A stretch of 64,000 nt of DNA, from the NCBI GenBank assembly GCA_038030265.1, contig CM075938.1, forward strand, positions 8,223,009-8,287,008, in the 5' to 3' direction. This DNA comes from Corythucha ciliata. Lineage: Eukaryota > Arthropoda > Insecta > Hemiptera > Tingidae. A model generated the notes under the pieces. It did no database searches, was not told the origin of the DNA, and saw only the letters and a program-made list of their open reading frames with translations. A program made the position numbers and the translations under genes. This document shows, piece after piece, positions 18,461 to 31,700 of this stretch; position 1 is the stretch's first letter, and every line of letters begins with the position of its first letter.

Positions 18461-19680
18461 TGTGCAGGCAGAGGACTTGCGGTAAACCCAGAAAAAACCA
18501 AGCTTATACTCTTTACGATAAAGAGGAGCTTGGCTAAACTGTCGTGGAGGACCCACGTGGACAATGTGTGTAAATGAGCGGTAAGGACATTTTATCAATG
18601 TAGGCGAGTAGTGGGGAGTACCTGGGGCTTAACACCCCTCAACGGATGCTGTGGTTATACACAAAGCGGCCGAGTGGTCCGGGGGGGAGGGAGTTGCTCG
18701 GCAGGGTCCAACTTTTGGCCTGTCTGGCGACTCTGAGGGCGTTTAGGACGACTCCAACGGCAGGGATGGAAATGTTGCTTCGGCTGCGACCCCTATATTT
18801 GGAGGTCAAGATGCGCGCAATGGAAACATGTTCTGGGTTGCAAGTCTATGGGAAATGGACGGTTAGGGCGAGAGATTTGGGACACAGGGAAGTAGCGACG
18901 GAGCTCCAGAGGGTGGCGCCTGCCACCCAGATGAGGAGCGACAAACCCGTGAAGCGATTGGACTTGGGAAGGAAGATAAGGATTCGAGTTAGTACGAGAG
19001 AGGAATTCAGGGTGCAAGAGGGAACCATGAATTGCTTCACGGATGGGTCCAAGTTTGAATCGGGAATGACAGGATCTGGGTTCTGGATACCGGAGTTCAA
19101 AGGTGGGGATTGTAGGCCCCTAGGAAAGTTGGCCACGGGTTTTCAGGCAGAGGTCCTGGCGATAAATGACTGTGGATGAATTGTCCTGGAGCTAATTAGG
19201 AAGCTTGTGAGGTTTAAGGAAATGGTGATCTACGTGGACAGCCGCGCAGCCCTGGGGCCGGTGGTAGAGTCGGCCTTGGTGGCGGACTGTCGGCGGGGCA
19301 TCACAAGGCTACAGGGAATGGGTAACGAAGTGACCCTCGCGTGGATCCCTGGACACAGGTGATACGAGGGGAATGAGAAAGCTGATGAAATAGCGAAACA
19401 GGGGGCAAATAAAGAAGTATGGGGACCTGAGCCGATTATTGCGGTCTCCAAGATAGTGGGGAGAGCCCAGATAAAGGATTGGGCGGACAGGGAGGCCGCC
19501 AGGAGTTGGAATAGCCTATCAGCCTGTCGGCAAGCGAGGGCGTGCATTCGGGAATGGGACCACTATGCGCTACGTAAGCACCTCCACGTAATGGGAATGG
19601 TGGCAGACCCGATGTGTCCGACCCTAAGGGCATGGCGTATGAGCCGGGAACGGCTTAAGCGCTTCTGGATCAACTAAGCC
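18461..19680 (+). pseudogene. family A ORF2: RT thumb, RNase H and C-terminus
   Basis: 18646-19179 carries RTTPTAGMEMLLRLRPL and the RNase H strand MNCFTDGSKFESGMTG. After a stop at 19177, the region continues with VIYVDSRAAL and LAWIPGHR (RNase H motifs), then a C-terminal part ending WIN and TAA (19677). At least three stops interrupt it. Confidence 0.8.
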
Positions 19681-19739
19681 GGGTGCGGGCCCACTGCATA
19701 ATAATAAATAATAATACCCCCCCCCCACCATCACACACA

Positions 19740-20300
19740 CAAAATTGCAACATTTTGGAGGTAAATACCCGCAAAACTGGATGTTTCCTGGCAAAGTTTT
19801 CACGAAATTGCAAGTTTCAGGGCCTAATTTTTTTTTAGGTCAGCTGCTAGCCGGCTACGACTGCACCCCTCCCCTGACGAATTTCCACCTTTACAGATGA
19901 ATATTTGTCAGTTCCTATATTCGAGATCGCACAATTTCAAGTTTCCTGACTGACAATCGAAGAAATTGAAAGTTTCGGGTCCTTGATGGGTGGCTGTGGG
20001 AGGGATTTAAGTGTGCGCAGTTGGAAATTGAAAGTTGCGTGGCTGAAACTCCACGGCAATGCGACTTTCGGGGCTTTATTCTTACAAAAATGCGTGTTTC
20101 GGGTCTTAATTTTCAGTGAATATGCCAATGTTGGGACCTCATTTAAATAAAATTTGAAGTTTCATGAGGTGACTAGTGTGAAATTGTACAACTCCAGGAA
20201 TAAAACTGATTCAAAGTGTGCGACGCATTAAAAAAAAATGTATATTTACAAAATAAAATATTATGATACACGTATAGTTATGTACACGATGGAAAATCCG
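19740..20300. repeat. degenerate array remnant and 3' flank of the polycystin gene
   Basis: 19740-20160 holds AAATTGCAAGTTTC-type units. 20165-20192 matches 8281-8308 of the gypsy integrase at 27 of 28 bases. 20193-20303 is AT-rich 3' flank of the polycystin gene; no exact AATAAA is seen on its strand. Confidence 0.55.
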
Positions 20301-20303
20301 CTC

Positions 20304-22735
20304 TCACTCGTCTTTGAGCTTCGCGAATTTATTTTGCAGTCGAGTGATTTTCAGTTCATTGATATTTGAACTATTATATTCTAACGCCGTTTCTCTGCTG
20401 ACGAACCAGTCGCCAGTCTGCTTTAATTTGCGGCGTTGAATTGATTTGAAGGCCCGGTAATTCGTGGAGACGACAACACTTATCGCCATGAGGGGCACTT
20501 TCAATTGATTGCACACGAAAAGGGTCGTAGTCAGTGAAATGCGTTTGTCGTTTAAGGGCGTCTATAGAGTGTAGTGACACCAATCAAAAATTTTAGTTTT
20601 ATTTTTCTTAACCTGTTATTCTTTTAGCAAGTAACTTACTTTGTCGCCATAGTCTATCGTCCTACTCCTCACTTGCCAGTAGTACCACCATGCTAGAAGA
20701 ATGTAGAGTATGATCGTGAAACATTTAAAAATATAATAGGCGGCAAGGCGAAATCCTCGGAATAATGTGATAAACAATTTGAAAGTTCTTGCCAGGACGT
20801 AGCACGCAGTGCACGCCAGCACAGTCAATAATGCGGCCACGGGCAATACTTGGTATGAATAGTATTCGAGGATTGGGTTTACCAAACCGTAGAATTTATC
20901 CGTTTGGTCGATATCCATGAACTTCATGTCATCGGATTTCATGTCTAGAGTCATGGATCGAAGCTGTGGAAATAATAATAAGATATTGTACGACTTTGAG
21001 TCAACTCCGGCGTAGTCGATGAAACAAACTGTCAAACTGGACGCAACTACGCCACTGGGAAGTAATTCAATGACTACCCCACCAGCTGCCACTCTCTCCA
21101 AATATCGATTCAGAAAATTAAATTCGAGGATCACCGCTCGAGTTTTAGCGTCAATCCAATCATCCGCATTCAAATTGATGCACATCATTGTCGACATGGC
21201 TCGTGACCAATGAAGATTTTTGTGGTATCCTCCATATGGATACGATGCCAGACCTTAAAAAAAAACAACGAATTTGAAATAACAGCTTTGCGTTTGTTTG
21301 TCTTTCGTGTACCATTCCAGTCGGATATGAACGCGTCGTCATAGTAGGGCCATTTCATCGACTCAGGACACCCGTCTACATCCGTCCATCCTTCACAGTA
21401 ATCTCGTGTGTCCCTCCGTGAAAAAAGTGGATGGATACTTGGGTAGCATGCATTGTAAAGTCCGGTAAAATATTCAGTCATCATGTAGCTTGGTTCTAAA
21501 TTGAAGAAAGTCGTTCAAGGCCAACTATTATTATTATTGTTGCGGTGGAAGGCGGGGAACCTGCGATTCGATGTTGCGTCAGTCGTGAAGTCAACAACAT
21601 CGTCACTCTGTCCTCCAGCAATAACCGTCTTAGACTAAACAATTTATTTTCGAACTTTAGGGGTCGTTTGAGTAGACGCTCTACAAAATATAAATAGAAA
21701 TTTAGTAATTATTATTGGGGTGGCATTTCTATTCTTGTAACCTGATATAACTTTTGAGTTGTACCAATATAATTGAATATTCGACAGAAAAACATCGATT
21801 ATGAAGTCATATATGCTACAAAATTAAAGATGGCGAGTTAGTAATTTAATCATTTAAAAGGGGATCGGAGATTTTACCGGTTTCTTGTATAAATTTGACC
21901 GACTGCTGGAACTTTTTCGGTCAACAAGTTCTTGATATTTTTCTGGTAATAGTAACTTTCGTAGACATCAAGGTGTAGCTTGACCCAATCGACTGAAATG
22001 ACCGCCAACGCGGCTAAAAGAAAAATGAAAATCCCTAGCAGTAGAAGGCGTTTGTTTTTCTTTTTAGCAGCGCGAATAGCCTGTAGATGATTACAAAACA
22101 AATTAGCATTCAACCGTGTTTAGGACGGTGGATCTGATTTTGCTAATTCTTACTTTCATTCTTGCCATGAGTCTAGGCTTGTAGCTTGGCTTTGTTCCTT
22201 CTTCGATCAACTGAATATAGTCCCTGTTGGTCAAATTGTCAATTGGCTTATCCTCATCATCAATCTGCATGTCGTTCAATTCTATGTCTGTTTTCTGAAA
22301 CAAGCGGAGATACAAAACATTGCGTGGGGGGGGGGAGAGGATGCGCTACCGCAGATAGGGACTGTGTCCCGGAGTACCAACCTTTAAATACAAGACTAAA
22401 ATAAGCGAAAATGCTAACAGTTTTAACGGTTCAACGACGATTAAGTCGAAAATAATGCTGACCAATGTTGTACGAGACCATTTTCGCCCTTCTTCGATGT
22501 TCAGTTTGAGCCCAAATACAATGAGGAAACAAGAGAAGGCTATGATGAGAAAAATTGGCACGGCCCTGCGGTGAGGAACAAAAAAACAATGAATAAGAGC
22601 TCTGCGGATAGTCAATGGTCAAATTGAAGAGATTCATTATTACCATGAAACGTAAATTCTGATAACGCTTTCATTTGTTTCTCGTGAATATCTACCATTT
22701 TGTTTAATTTTTAAAAATTGAACAGGAAGCAACGT
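20304..22735 (-). CDS. polycystin exons 22-28: TM3-TM5, S1, TOP (polycystin) domain, S2-S4 and C-tail
   Basis: Residues about 1424-1978. Exon 22 completes TM3 with LLPVQFL, resembling the PVNLLI motif. Exons 22-23 give TM4 and TM5, ending in a VEPLKLLAFSLIL segment equivalent to the conserved QPLKVL helix. Exon 25 has basic residues then S1. Exons 26-27 encode the TOP/polycystin extracellular domain, with the diagnostic DDWIDAKTRAVILEF, matching the xxWLDRGTRAxFIDF signature of PKD1 and PKD2. S2 and S3 follow in exon 27. Exon 28 adds one possible helix, a basic stretch (SIQRRKLKQ) and a charged tail ending KFAKLKDE before TGA at 20304. No S5, pore helix or S6 is present; either exons lie beyond 20.3 kb or the protein is shortened. 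Confidence 0.88.
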
Positions 22736-25700
22736 CTTTTCGATAAAATTCACTACACAAGTTTTTAATTTTCCTGCGGAGAAAGGCGCATGAGCTAATA
22801 AAATAAAGTACGTGACGTGAAGTGTTGTGTCACGCGCGGATCCATTGTGGGTGGAGGAGGGGGGCTCCAAGATCGCACCGCCCCTATCGAAACCTCAAGC
22901 TCCGCCCCCTAAATACTGGTCCTTTTATTAAATTTATCAAATATTTGTACTCTTCATGGCCAGCGTGGATCCACAGATGAGTCACAGGGATCAAGGCCCC
23001 TTTACAGGTAAAATTTGGAGAGAGAGGGAGAGAGAAAAAAAAACGCCAGTTTGACGTTATTGGAGCATATTCACCGCTAAAATTAAAAAACAGCGCTAAT
23101 TAACGACAAAAATTGGAGAAAAAAAGTGCCAATTCGCGGTTTCTGGTGAGAACTCTGTTACACCCCATTCGCAGCTAAAATTACGGACGACGCCAATTTT
23201 ACGGTCTCAACTCCGTCGTTGAAATTTAAGAAAAAGCCCTCGTTTGCGGCTAAAATTGAGAAAAAGTGCTCATTCGCAACTAAAACCAATATTTCTAACA
23301 TTAGGAAATTAAAACGCACGTTTTTTGGCCCGTCCCCGGCCACACACCAACGTGCGTCAGGGTGCATGTATAACGCTTGAAAAGGGGGGGAGGATGTCGA
23401 TCAGCTGGTAATGTGGGGACGGCCCGTGTTTAGTGCGCAGGCGCCACTGGTCTGTATTATTTATCGTTTTAAGGGCTCGAATATAACTACTTTTGGCCGT
23501 TTTTTTTTGGTGCAGACAACCATTTCGAAGGCACAAATTGTCATTATAACACCATCAGTAGCCGAATGAAGGGTGTGAAACGTGAGTTGTCAGTACGAGT
23601 ATGCCATTTTAAAAGCTTGATTGTAGACAATTTAGCTATTTTTAGGGCTTGAACAGTCAATTTAGAGAATTTGAAGTCGTGAACGCCAATCGTCAGTTCA
23701 ACTATCTATAGGTCAAATAGTAGTCATTTTTGTCAATTTTAGGGCGTGAATAAGTCAGTTTGGACATTTTTACGGCGCTATAACAGTCAGTATTGCCAGT
23801 TCTAGGGCGTGATTAGTCATCGTGATATTTTTCAGGGCACGAATCGTCCGTTTAGCCATTTTATGATCCGAACGGTCAGTTACGCAGTTTCAACGTGAAT
23901 ACGTTTTAACGGGAAGTATAGGCATCAGTTCGGCAGAATTGGCAAAATGGGTCTCACAGCGCGTGCGCCGCCTAATGTGGGCGGTACTGGGTGGAGGGTA
24001 TGAGGTGGGAATGAGGAATATCACCAAGATGCAAGATCCCGAACTCAAAACTCAAGCTCAGCTGCCACTTACCAGCCAAAAAACGTATTCACGCTAAACT
24101 CTGGGCCCTTCGACCTGACGATTTTTTTTTTTTTTTATAGCGGGAACCACTATTTTGGTCATTTTCAGGGCATTTTTCCAGGTGCGAATGGTCAGTCTGA
24201 CCATTTTCAGGGCAGGAATCGTCTGTTGAGGAATTTTCAAGACACAAATGGTCAGTTCAGCTTCTTTTTAGGGTTCATAGAGTCAGTATTGCCATTTATT
24301 TGGCAGTTTATTTAACCAGTGAATGGCAGTTTGTCTATTTTCAGCGCGAACGATCGATTTTGCCACTTCTGGAGCTGGAGATCACCTGTTTAGGCATTTT
24401 CAGGGAGTAAAATTGTCGGTTAACCCTTTTTTGGGGGCTCTTATTGGCCATTTTTAGAGCGGCAATCGCCACAGTGTGGATATTTTGAGCGCGCAAATAA
24501 TCAAGGTGCGAATCGTCAGTTTTGCCATTTTAAAGGCGCAAACATTAAATTCAAGACGCGAATGGTCAGTTTGATCATTTTCGACGCGCAAATGGTCGAT
24601 TTTGCAATTCGTAGATCAGGAATCATCTTTTTAGGATTTAACTCAAATAGTGAGATCAGCAATTTTCAAGACGCGAATATCGTCATTTTTGCCATTTTGG
24701 CACTTGAGTGTGGGGGGGGGGGGCCATGGGTGGGCAAGCACGAGTAAGGCCACCCTTTGGGTTTTTCACGACCAAATTTGGCGTAATTTCACTCCTCAAA
24801 AATTATGGTGTGGGTTTGGCTCCTTGAAAGACAATTTCGCTGCGTTTTCTCTTGCGAAAATAAAAATTTACGGGGTTGGCTCCTATAAAAACAAATGTCA
24901 CGTGTTAGTCTCCTATTTTGCTTATTCAAAATTCAAACGTTGCACTCTTTGATCAAAGCCTTGGACGACAGACTTGGACCCCAGCCTTGAACCACTGTCT
25001 TGAACCATAGTCTACGAAAAATCTACATTGCGAAAAACACTGTATTTGGGTTATTTCGTGGCTATAAAATTTGGAAAGTTCACTGTAAAACGTAGTATGT
25101 GCTGTTAAAACGGCCAAAATCACAAATTTTGAACTTTTCCCCGTTTAAAAGACGAAAAACGATCGCAATACGGGCTCTTTTAAAGGCGAATCCCGCAATA
25201 TTTGCTGTTTCACAGTTAAAATTTCGAGTAATAGCGCGATTTTAGCTGTTCAATGGTTACAATTATTATAAATGGCGCTACGGGGGAGTTTTGGGGCTCT
25301 ATCGTACTCAGATAAGAGCGAAGGGGGCGGATCATCCCGGGCTCTACTTCAGAAGGGTCCCCCAAAAAGCTTGGAGATGGAAAATGACGATTTTTACGTT
25401 GTTAAGATGTGAAAAAATAGATAACTCACTTGAAAAATTAAAAAAAGCCCAAAATCGATTGAGGAAAAGTAGTAATTTACAGCTAAAATGGGAAAAACTC
25501 CAACTCACGGATACAATTGAGACGAAGCACAACAATTTAGGGCTAAACTGGAGAATAAGCGCTAAATCCCCGGCTAAAACTAAGCAAAAGCGAATTTGCG
25601 GGTAAAATAGTGAAAAACGGAAATTCGCGGGAAAAATGGATATAAATGCTGAATCACGGTTAAAATTTAGAAAAATTGCCAATTTGGTGATAAAATTGAG

Positions 25701-28700
25701 ATAACGCTAATTCACCCGAGAAATGGAGCAAAATTGTGAAAAATTGCCAAAAAGATTGCGATAAAGCTAATCGCGGGTAAAACGGAAATAACGCTAGATC
25801 GCGGGTAAAATGGAGAAAAATAGCTAATACGTGAGTAAAATGGATAAAAATGCCAATTCACGGCGAAAATGGATATAATGCTGATTCACGACTGAAATTG
25901 TAAAAAATTGCCAATTAGCGGACAAAATTGAGATAACGTTAATTCGCACATAAAATTGAGGAAAACAATAACTCGCGGGTAAAACGGAAATAACGTTCGA
26001 TCGCAGGTAAAATAGAGAAAAATCGCCAATACGCGAGTAAAATGGATAATAATGACAAATCACGGCGAATATAGATGTAAAAAAAATAGTGATTCACGTC
26101 TGAAATTGTAAAAAATTGTTAATTAGCGTTCAAAATTGAGATAACGTTAATTCGCTGGTAAAATGGAGGAAAACGTTAATTCACGGGTAATATGGAAACA
26201 ACGTTAGATCGCGGGTAAAATGGAAATAACCATGAGATCGCGGGTAAAATAGAAATAACGTTATATCGCGGGTGAATGGAAATAACGTTAGATCGCGAGG
26301 AAAATAATGAAAACTCGCTAATTTGTGAGTAAAATGCCAATTGGCGGCGAAATTTGAGATAAATGCTAATTCACAGCGGAAAATGTGAAAAATTGCCAAT
26401 TAGCAGACAAAATTGAGATAACGTTAATTCGCACATAAAATGGAGGAAAACGCTAACTCGCGGGTAAAATTGAAATAACGTTCGATCGCAGGTAAAATTG
26501 AGAGAAAAATCGCTTAATTCGCGAGTAAAATGGATAAAAATGAAAAATAACGGCGAATATAGATATGAAATAAATTGTAAATTAACGTGTGAAATATTGT
26601 AAAAAATTGCCATTAGCGTTCAAAATTGAGATAACGTTAATTCGCTGGTAAAATGGAGGAAAACGTTAATTCATGAGCAACATGGATACAACGTTGGATC
26701 GCGGGTGAAATGGAAATAACGTTAGATCGCGGGTAAAATAGAGGAAAACGATAAATCACAGGTATAATGGAAATAACATTTGATCGCGGATAAAATGGAA
26801 ATAACGTTAGATCGCGGGTAAAATGGAGAAAAATCGTGAATTCGCGAGTAAAATGGATAAAAATGACAAATTACGGTGAATATAGGTATAAAATAAATGG
26901 TTATTCACGTCTCAAATTGTTAAAAATTGACAATTAGCGTTCAAAGTTGAGATAACGTTAATTCGCTGGTAAAATGGAGGAAAACGATATATCACAGGTA
27001 TAATGGAAATAACGTTTGATCGCGGGTAAAATGGAAATAACGTTAGATCGCGGGTAAAATGGAGAAAAATTGCGAATTCGCGAGTAAAATGGATAAAAAT
27101 GCCAATTCACGGATATAAATGCTGATTCAAGATTGAAATTGTGAAAAATTGCCAATCAGCGGACAAAATTTAGATAACGTTAATTCGCGGGTAAATTGGA
27201 GGAAAACGTTAACTCGCGGGTAACATGGAGATAACGTTAGATCGCGGGTAAAATGGAAATAATGTTGGACCGCGTCTAAAATGTATAAAAATGTTAATTC
27301 GCGAAAATAGCGAAAATCGATAAAAAAATGGATATAAAGGCTTATTCATGGCTGAAATTTTGAAAATTTGCCAATTAGCTGACAAAATTGAGATTACGTT
27401 ATTTCGCGAGTAAAATTGAGGAAAACGCTAATTCGCGGGTGAAATGGATGCCAATGGAGAAAAATGCGGCAAAAATGGATATAAATGTTGATTCACGGTT
27501 AAAATTGCCAATTCGCGGATACAATTTAGATAACGCTAAATCGCGGCTGAAGTTGGGAGAAATTGCTAATTTTTAGATGAATTTGAGAAAAATGCACTCA
27601 TCCACAAAGCGATAAAAACGCCAATTCACGGCTACAATTGAGAAAAATTGCGAATTCACTGATAAACTTGAGAAGTAGCTATTCCGCAATTTATGAAAAC
27701 GCTAATTAGTGGATTCTATAAGCAAGTTTGTGGCCTGAATAGAGAAAAATGGAGAAATATTCCTGCCTTATTTTTGAGACTAAGAGGCCTCCCAGAGATT
27801 TCCACTCCGGTTTCTGACAGGCGTAGGTCCGCCACTGTTTCGGGGTTTAAATTACTGGGAATTGAGCTACTTGGGCTGTTTTGCGATTGAAATAACGAAA
27901 AATCGCGATTTGGTTCCAGGTATACTATAACGAGTTTTGTGGTTTCACGATTGATTTGATGAAAACCCTCGATTTGGTCGGTTTTGCGGGTGAAATTCCA
28001 AGAAATATCGTGATTTGGGTAATTTCGCGGCTGAAATGCATAAAACGGGGATTTCTGCATTAAAATGGCGAAAAACCGCATATTCTTGGGCTTTATCGCG
28101 GTTCAAATGAATTGAGAAATCGACAATTCACGGTTTTACAGCTCAAAACACAATGATGTGGCCACCAGCATTGGGCAGCGCTGTGTTTCAGCCTTAGATC
28201 GCTGATTTTGGGTAGACTCTATAGATCGGCCTAGCAAAAGTCCGGCGGGAGCTGGGACTTCAGGGATTCTGCCATGGACTTTGGGCCTTCGCGGTCGATT
28301 TATTGGGCAGGAGGGGGGGGGGGTCAAAACCCGGTGGATTGAAAATTAGTCTAGATTTTCATATTCTTCGCGTAGAACAGGGACAATGTCTACAAACAAA
28401 GAACGCTTATCAAGATGACAGCCCCTTGCCATGTTCAACCCCCCCCATCCCCTTCCACAACAAACCCCTCTCCTGGAAACAATCTCAGGATCCGCGCCAA
28501 GTGTGAGAAGCTATAGAACATGACTCACGCGTTGTTGATAAGATGAAACGTTTCAACGGCGGGTCCCGCCTTCTGGCCACTTTTGCAATGCTAGGAACCA
28601 CCGGATCGCTGGTTGTTGACTGGAATCGCGTCGAAGTGCTTTGAATGGTAGGTCGAAACGTGTATCGGCTCAATTTGCTGTATCGATTATGCGACCGCCG

Positions 28701-31700
28701 CGAATGTGATTGTTTAGGTTTTGTAATAAAGTTACGGTTGCAGGCCATAACTGCTCGGTTTTTCCTTTTTCTAATCGCCTAAAATCAGTAGGGAATACAT
28801 TTCGGGGAAAAGTGGTGAAAAGGGGAGGCTGTGGGCTGCGTTGTTTCGAAAAATGGTGATTTGGAGCTCTGTTGTTTGTTACCGATAGATGTAATGAACG
28901 ACGGCTGTTGCTGTATACGAGCAGGCGAGCGTCGATAAAAAAGCGTAAAAGTATTCGTCCCACATTGCGTGATGTTTCTCGGAATCTTCGCCTGTTGAGT
29001 TTTAAAAATTTCGCGATTCTCGAGGTAGAAACAGGGTTATTGCGCTCATCGAACGCACAGTAACAGTTTCGGCGGTTTGTCAGCCGGCTACATCAAACGG
29101 CAAGTTTGATTTGACTGTCGTTACTGTAATTGCCGCGAAAATTGCCACTGTGCGAACGGACCTTTTCATCAAACCTCGGCCATATGCCAACCAGAAGATC
29201 ATCGATCCAACCAGCGCTCCGAACGTGTAAACCCAGAGTAGTGCAATGTGCTCGGCTCTAGTTTGCAGGACTCTTGGATGCTTGTAGAATATGCTTAAAA
29301 GAATGTGTTTATTCAATATTTCCGTCTTCCAAGTGGTCATCAGGAATTTTCCGGAAGCTCTGACGCAGCTCTCGAGCGAATCGTATTGTTCAGCGTTTCT
29401 CACTATGACTTGGCACTCATAGGCTGATGTAAAAAGCTTTTGAACTTGAACGTCGTATACGATTTCCGGTTCATTTGGACTAATAACAATCACTTTTTCG
29501 CAATACCTTGAAGAACTCAAACTTATATTGATAGTGATGACTTATGGAGGGACAACAAACCAATTTGGACAACATCCAGAGTTGTCGTGCCATAAGTGAA
29601 TCTTTTTGATCGTCCCCAGCGATTCTTGTGTGAACATACGAAACCAGTCGTTCGTCCCAGATTTTAAAGTTGACAAACCGGGTGCTCTAATTAAGCCAAC
29701 CTAAAACAAAAACATGATAATTAAGTCGATCACCACTTTATTATGCCCAACAGTGGACCGTTACCTGTCCCATCTTATCGCCAATTAGCCTTAGGGCGAC
29801 TGTCGACGTCGTATGACTTACTGTCATTCCAGTGTACACCCCGACAATGTAAGGAAAATTCTGAGACGCCGATATTTTCTTGACATCGATAAGCCTTCTC
29901 TATACGGTTGAAAATAAACTGTAGCTGCAGTCATTATTGTCGTCGCAAATCTTTTATACTTTTCGATTGTCCTTAACTTCCTCCAATCTAGCCCACAAAA
30001 GTATCGCAAAGAAGAATATCACTGCTGCTATAGTGACGCCTAGCACGTAAACGTTAAGCGTCAACTTTTGAAACGCGTCTATTTTTAAATTTACGACCGG
30101 TGAAAATTTCGTATCGTAAATTGTCATCCCCGTCCAGGATAGTGTCCTTGCAAAACCAATCATTCTGGTGCCGTTAAATCCGGAAAACTTATGAAAAACA
30201 AAAGTGGGTTTTAATGTATCGCGCTTTGAAAGGTTGAAGGCTTACCTCGCAGCTTTCCATTCTTTTAAAGTCTTTCCAAATTTTACATTCCCCCGTAATG
30301 ATTCGTAGTGTAAAATTTATTATTTTACCTGGCTGTTCCTGTAGTAAAACAAGTTTCAAATTATTATGGAATTCGTTAATCATTCAAGGAAGTGGTTCTC
30401 AACCATTTTCTGTCGGCGGCCCCTAATTCCACCCCTCGAACACGTCAAAAAGTCAATTTTTGACTATCAAACTATCTGGCGATAGCATAAAAATCAACTT
30501 TTCTGGCACCATTCAAACTCACTATACTACACACTAAGTCGGTTTATGTGGGAATGGCTAGCATTCTTTGATTAACCGTGTCTAACAAAATTAAAATTGC
30601 ATGAATTTAGTATTTTTATATTCTTGGCTGAGAACCACTGTGTCCACGGTGAATAAATCTCGCCTTCAAATCTGGCAGTACGCCCAAATAGTGCTTAACG
30701 TGTTTTCCTCCAGCACTCCACGTCGTAAAGTTACCCGACGTGAAACTCCGATCCGGAAATTCATACAACGAAGGTTGATGGTCCCGGACAACCAACTGTC
30801 GACGGGTCATTTTAATATTAAAAAAAAAAAATACGATAAAATTAACCCGGTAGTACAACCGCCCCCCCTCCCACTTCCTCATCTATCAAATTACTCGGCA
30901 TCCAAAAGACGAGCCACAGTGAAGAAACTCAAAGTGTAGCCTGTTCTTTCCAGCCGCCGGCTTAAAGCTATACCTGCGAACGTGTAGCTCTGTGTCCAGG
31001 TCATCCTCGACTGGTAGAACTGTAGTACCGTTGATGATTGTTCCGTCCAATAGATGGTAATACTTGGGCAGGATCTGTGCAGCGGATAAAGAAATAAAAA
31101 ATAAATGGATGATAACGAGGTGGGTAACTTGAAATATCCCGAAATTAAAGAACAGCAACTAGCCATTGTGCGAAAATAAAGGCAAGTATCACGTGTCCTC
31201 GCAAAAATGAATACCAGGAAGTTACAAATATGTGAAAATAAATACCAGAAAATAGCAATTTCGCGAATGAGAAATGCTAAGGGATCAATTTCACAGATAT
31301 TTAGCTCCAGTGGCCCCGGGTTTCATGGTAGCTTTAAAAAAAAGGCCACGAAACTTGCAATTCCGCGGTAATAAGGACCAGAAACGAAAAATGTCAAAAA
31401 ATATTTATACTCAAAACCTCCAATTTCGCGAATTTCCTGCTCAGGCTGATTTGTAATTTGGTGGCAATATTTTCCAGGCTTTGAGGTGTTGTCGGGGTGG
31501 GGGGGGGTTCACCCGGTTCCGCGGTGACTGATAAAAGGTCCTAAAACTTGTAATTTCACGAAAAAGATCGCAGTGGCTAGTGATTTGGGCGAATCTTGAA
31601 CTCGAGAACTTTTAATTTTGCGAATATTTAGCTAAAAATATTTGCACTTTTGTGGCTATACGTCAGATTTTGGGCACTGCAAACTCGGTTTCAGGGCTGT

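Larger units (their letters stand above)
15212..19710 (+). mobile_element. non-LTR retrotransposon family A, copy 3 (longest, 5' truncated, many stops)
   Basis: Plus-strand copy beginning inside the endonuclease (about 15212) and ending in a TAATAATAAATAATAAT tail (19699-19715), the A-poor simple tail seen in I/LOA-like elements. It carries endonuclease, RT, RNase H and C-terminal regions with several stops and frameshifts. A foreign 1056-bp fragment lies at 17105-18160. Confidence 0.88.

Noticed and set aside
25400..27700. CRISPR-like regular 28-bp repeats
   Set aside because: Units are diverged, directly adjacent and lack unique spacers. The genome is eukaryotic and no cas genes are present.
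29080..29185. Alternative exon 21 donor at GTTTGA, skipping TM3
   Set aside because: It keeps frame with another exon 22 acceptor, but removes the conserved TM3 LLPVQFL segment, so the GTAACG donor is preferred.
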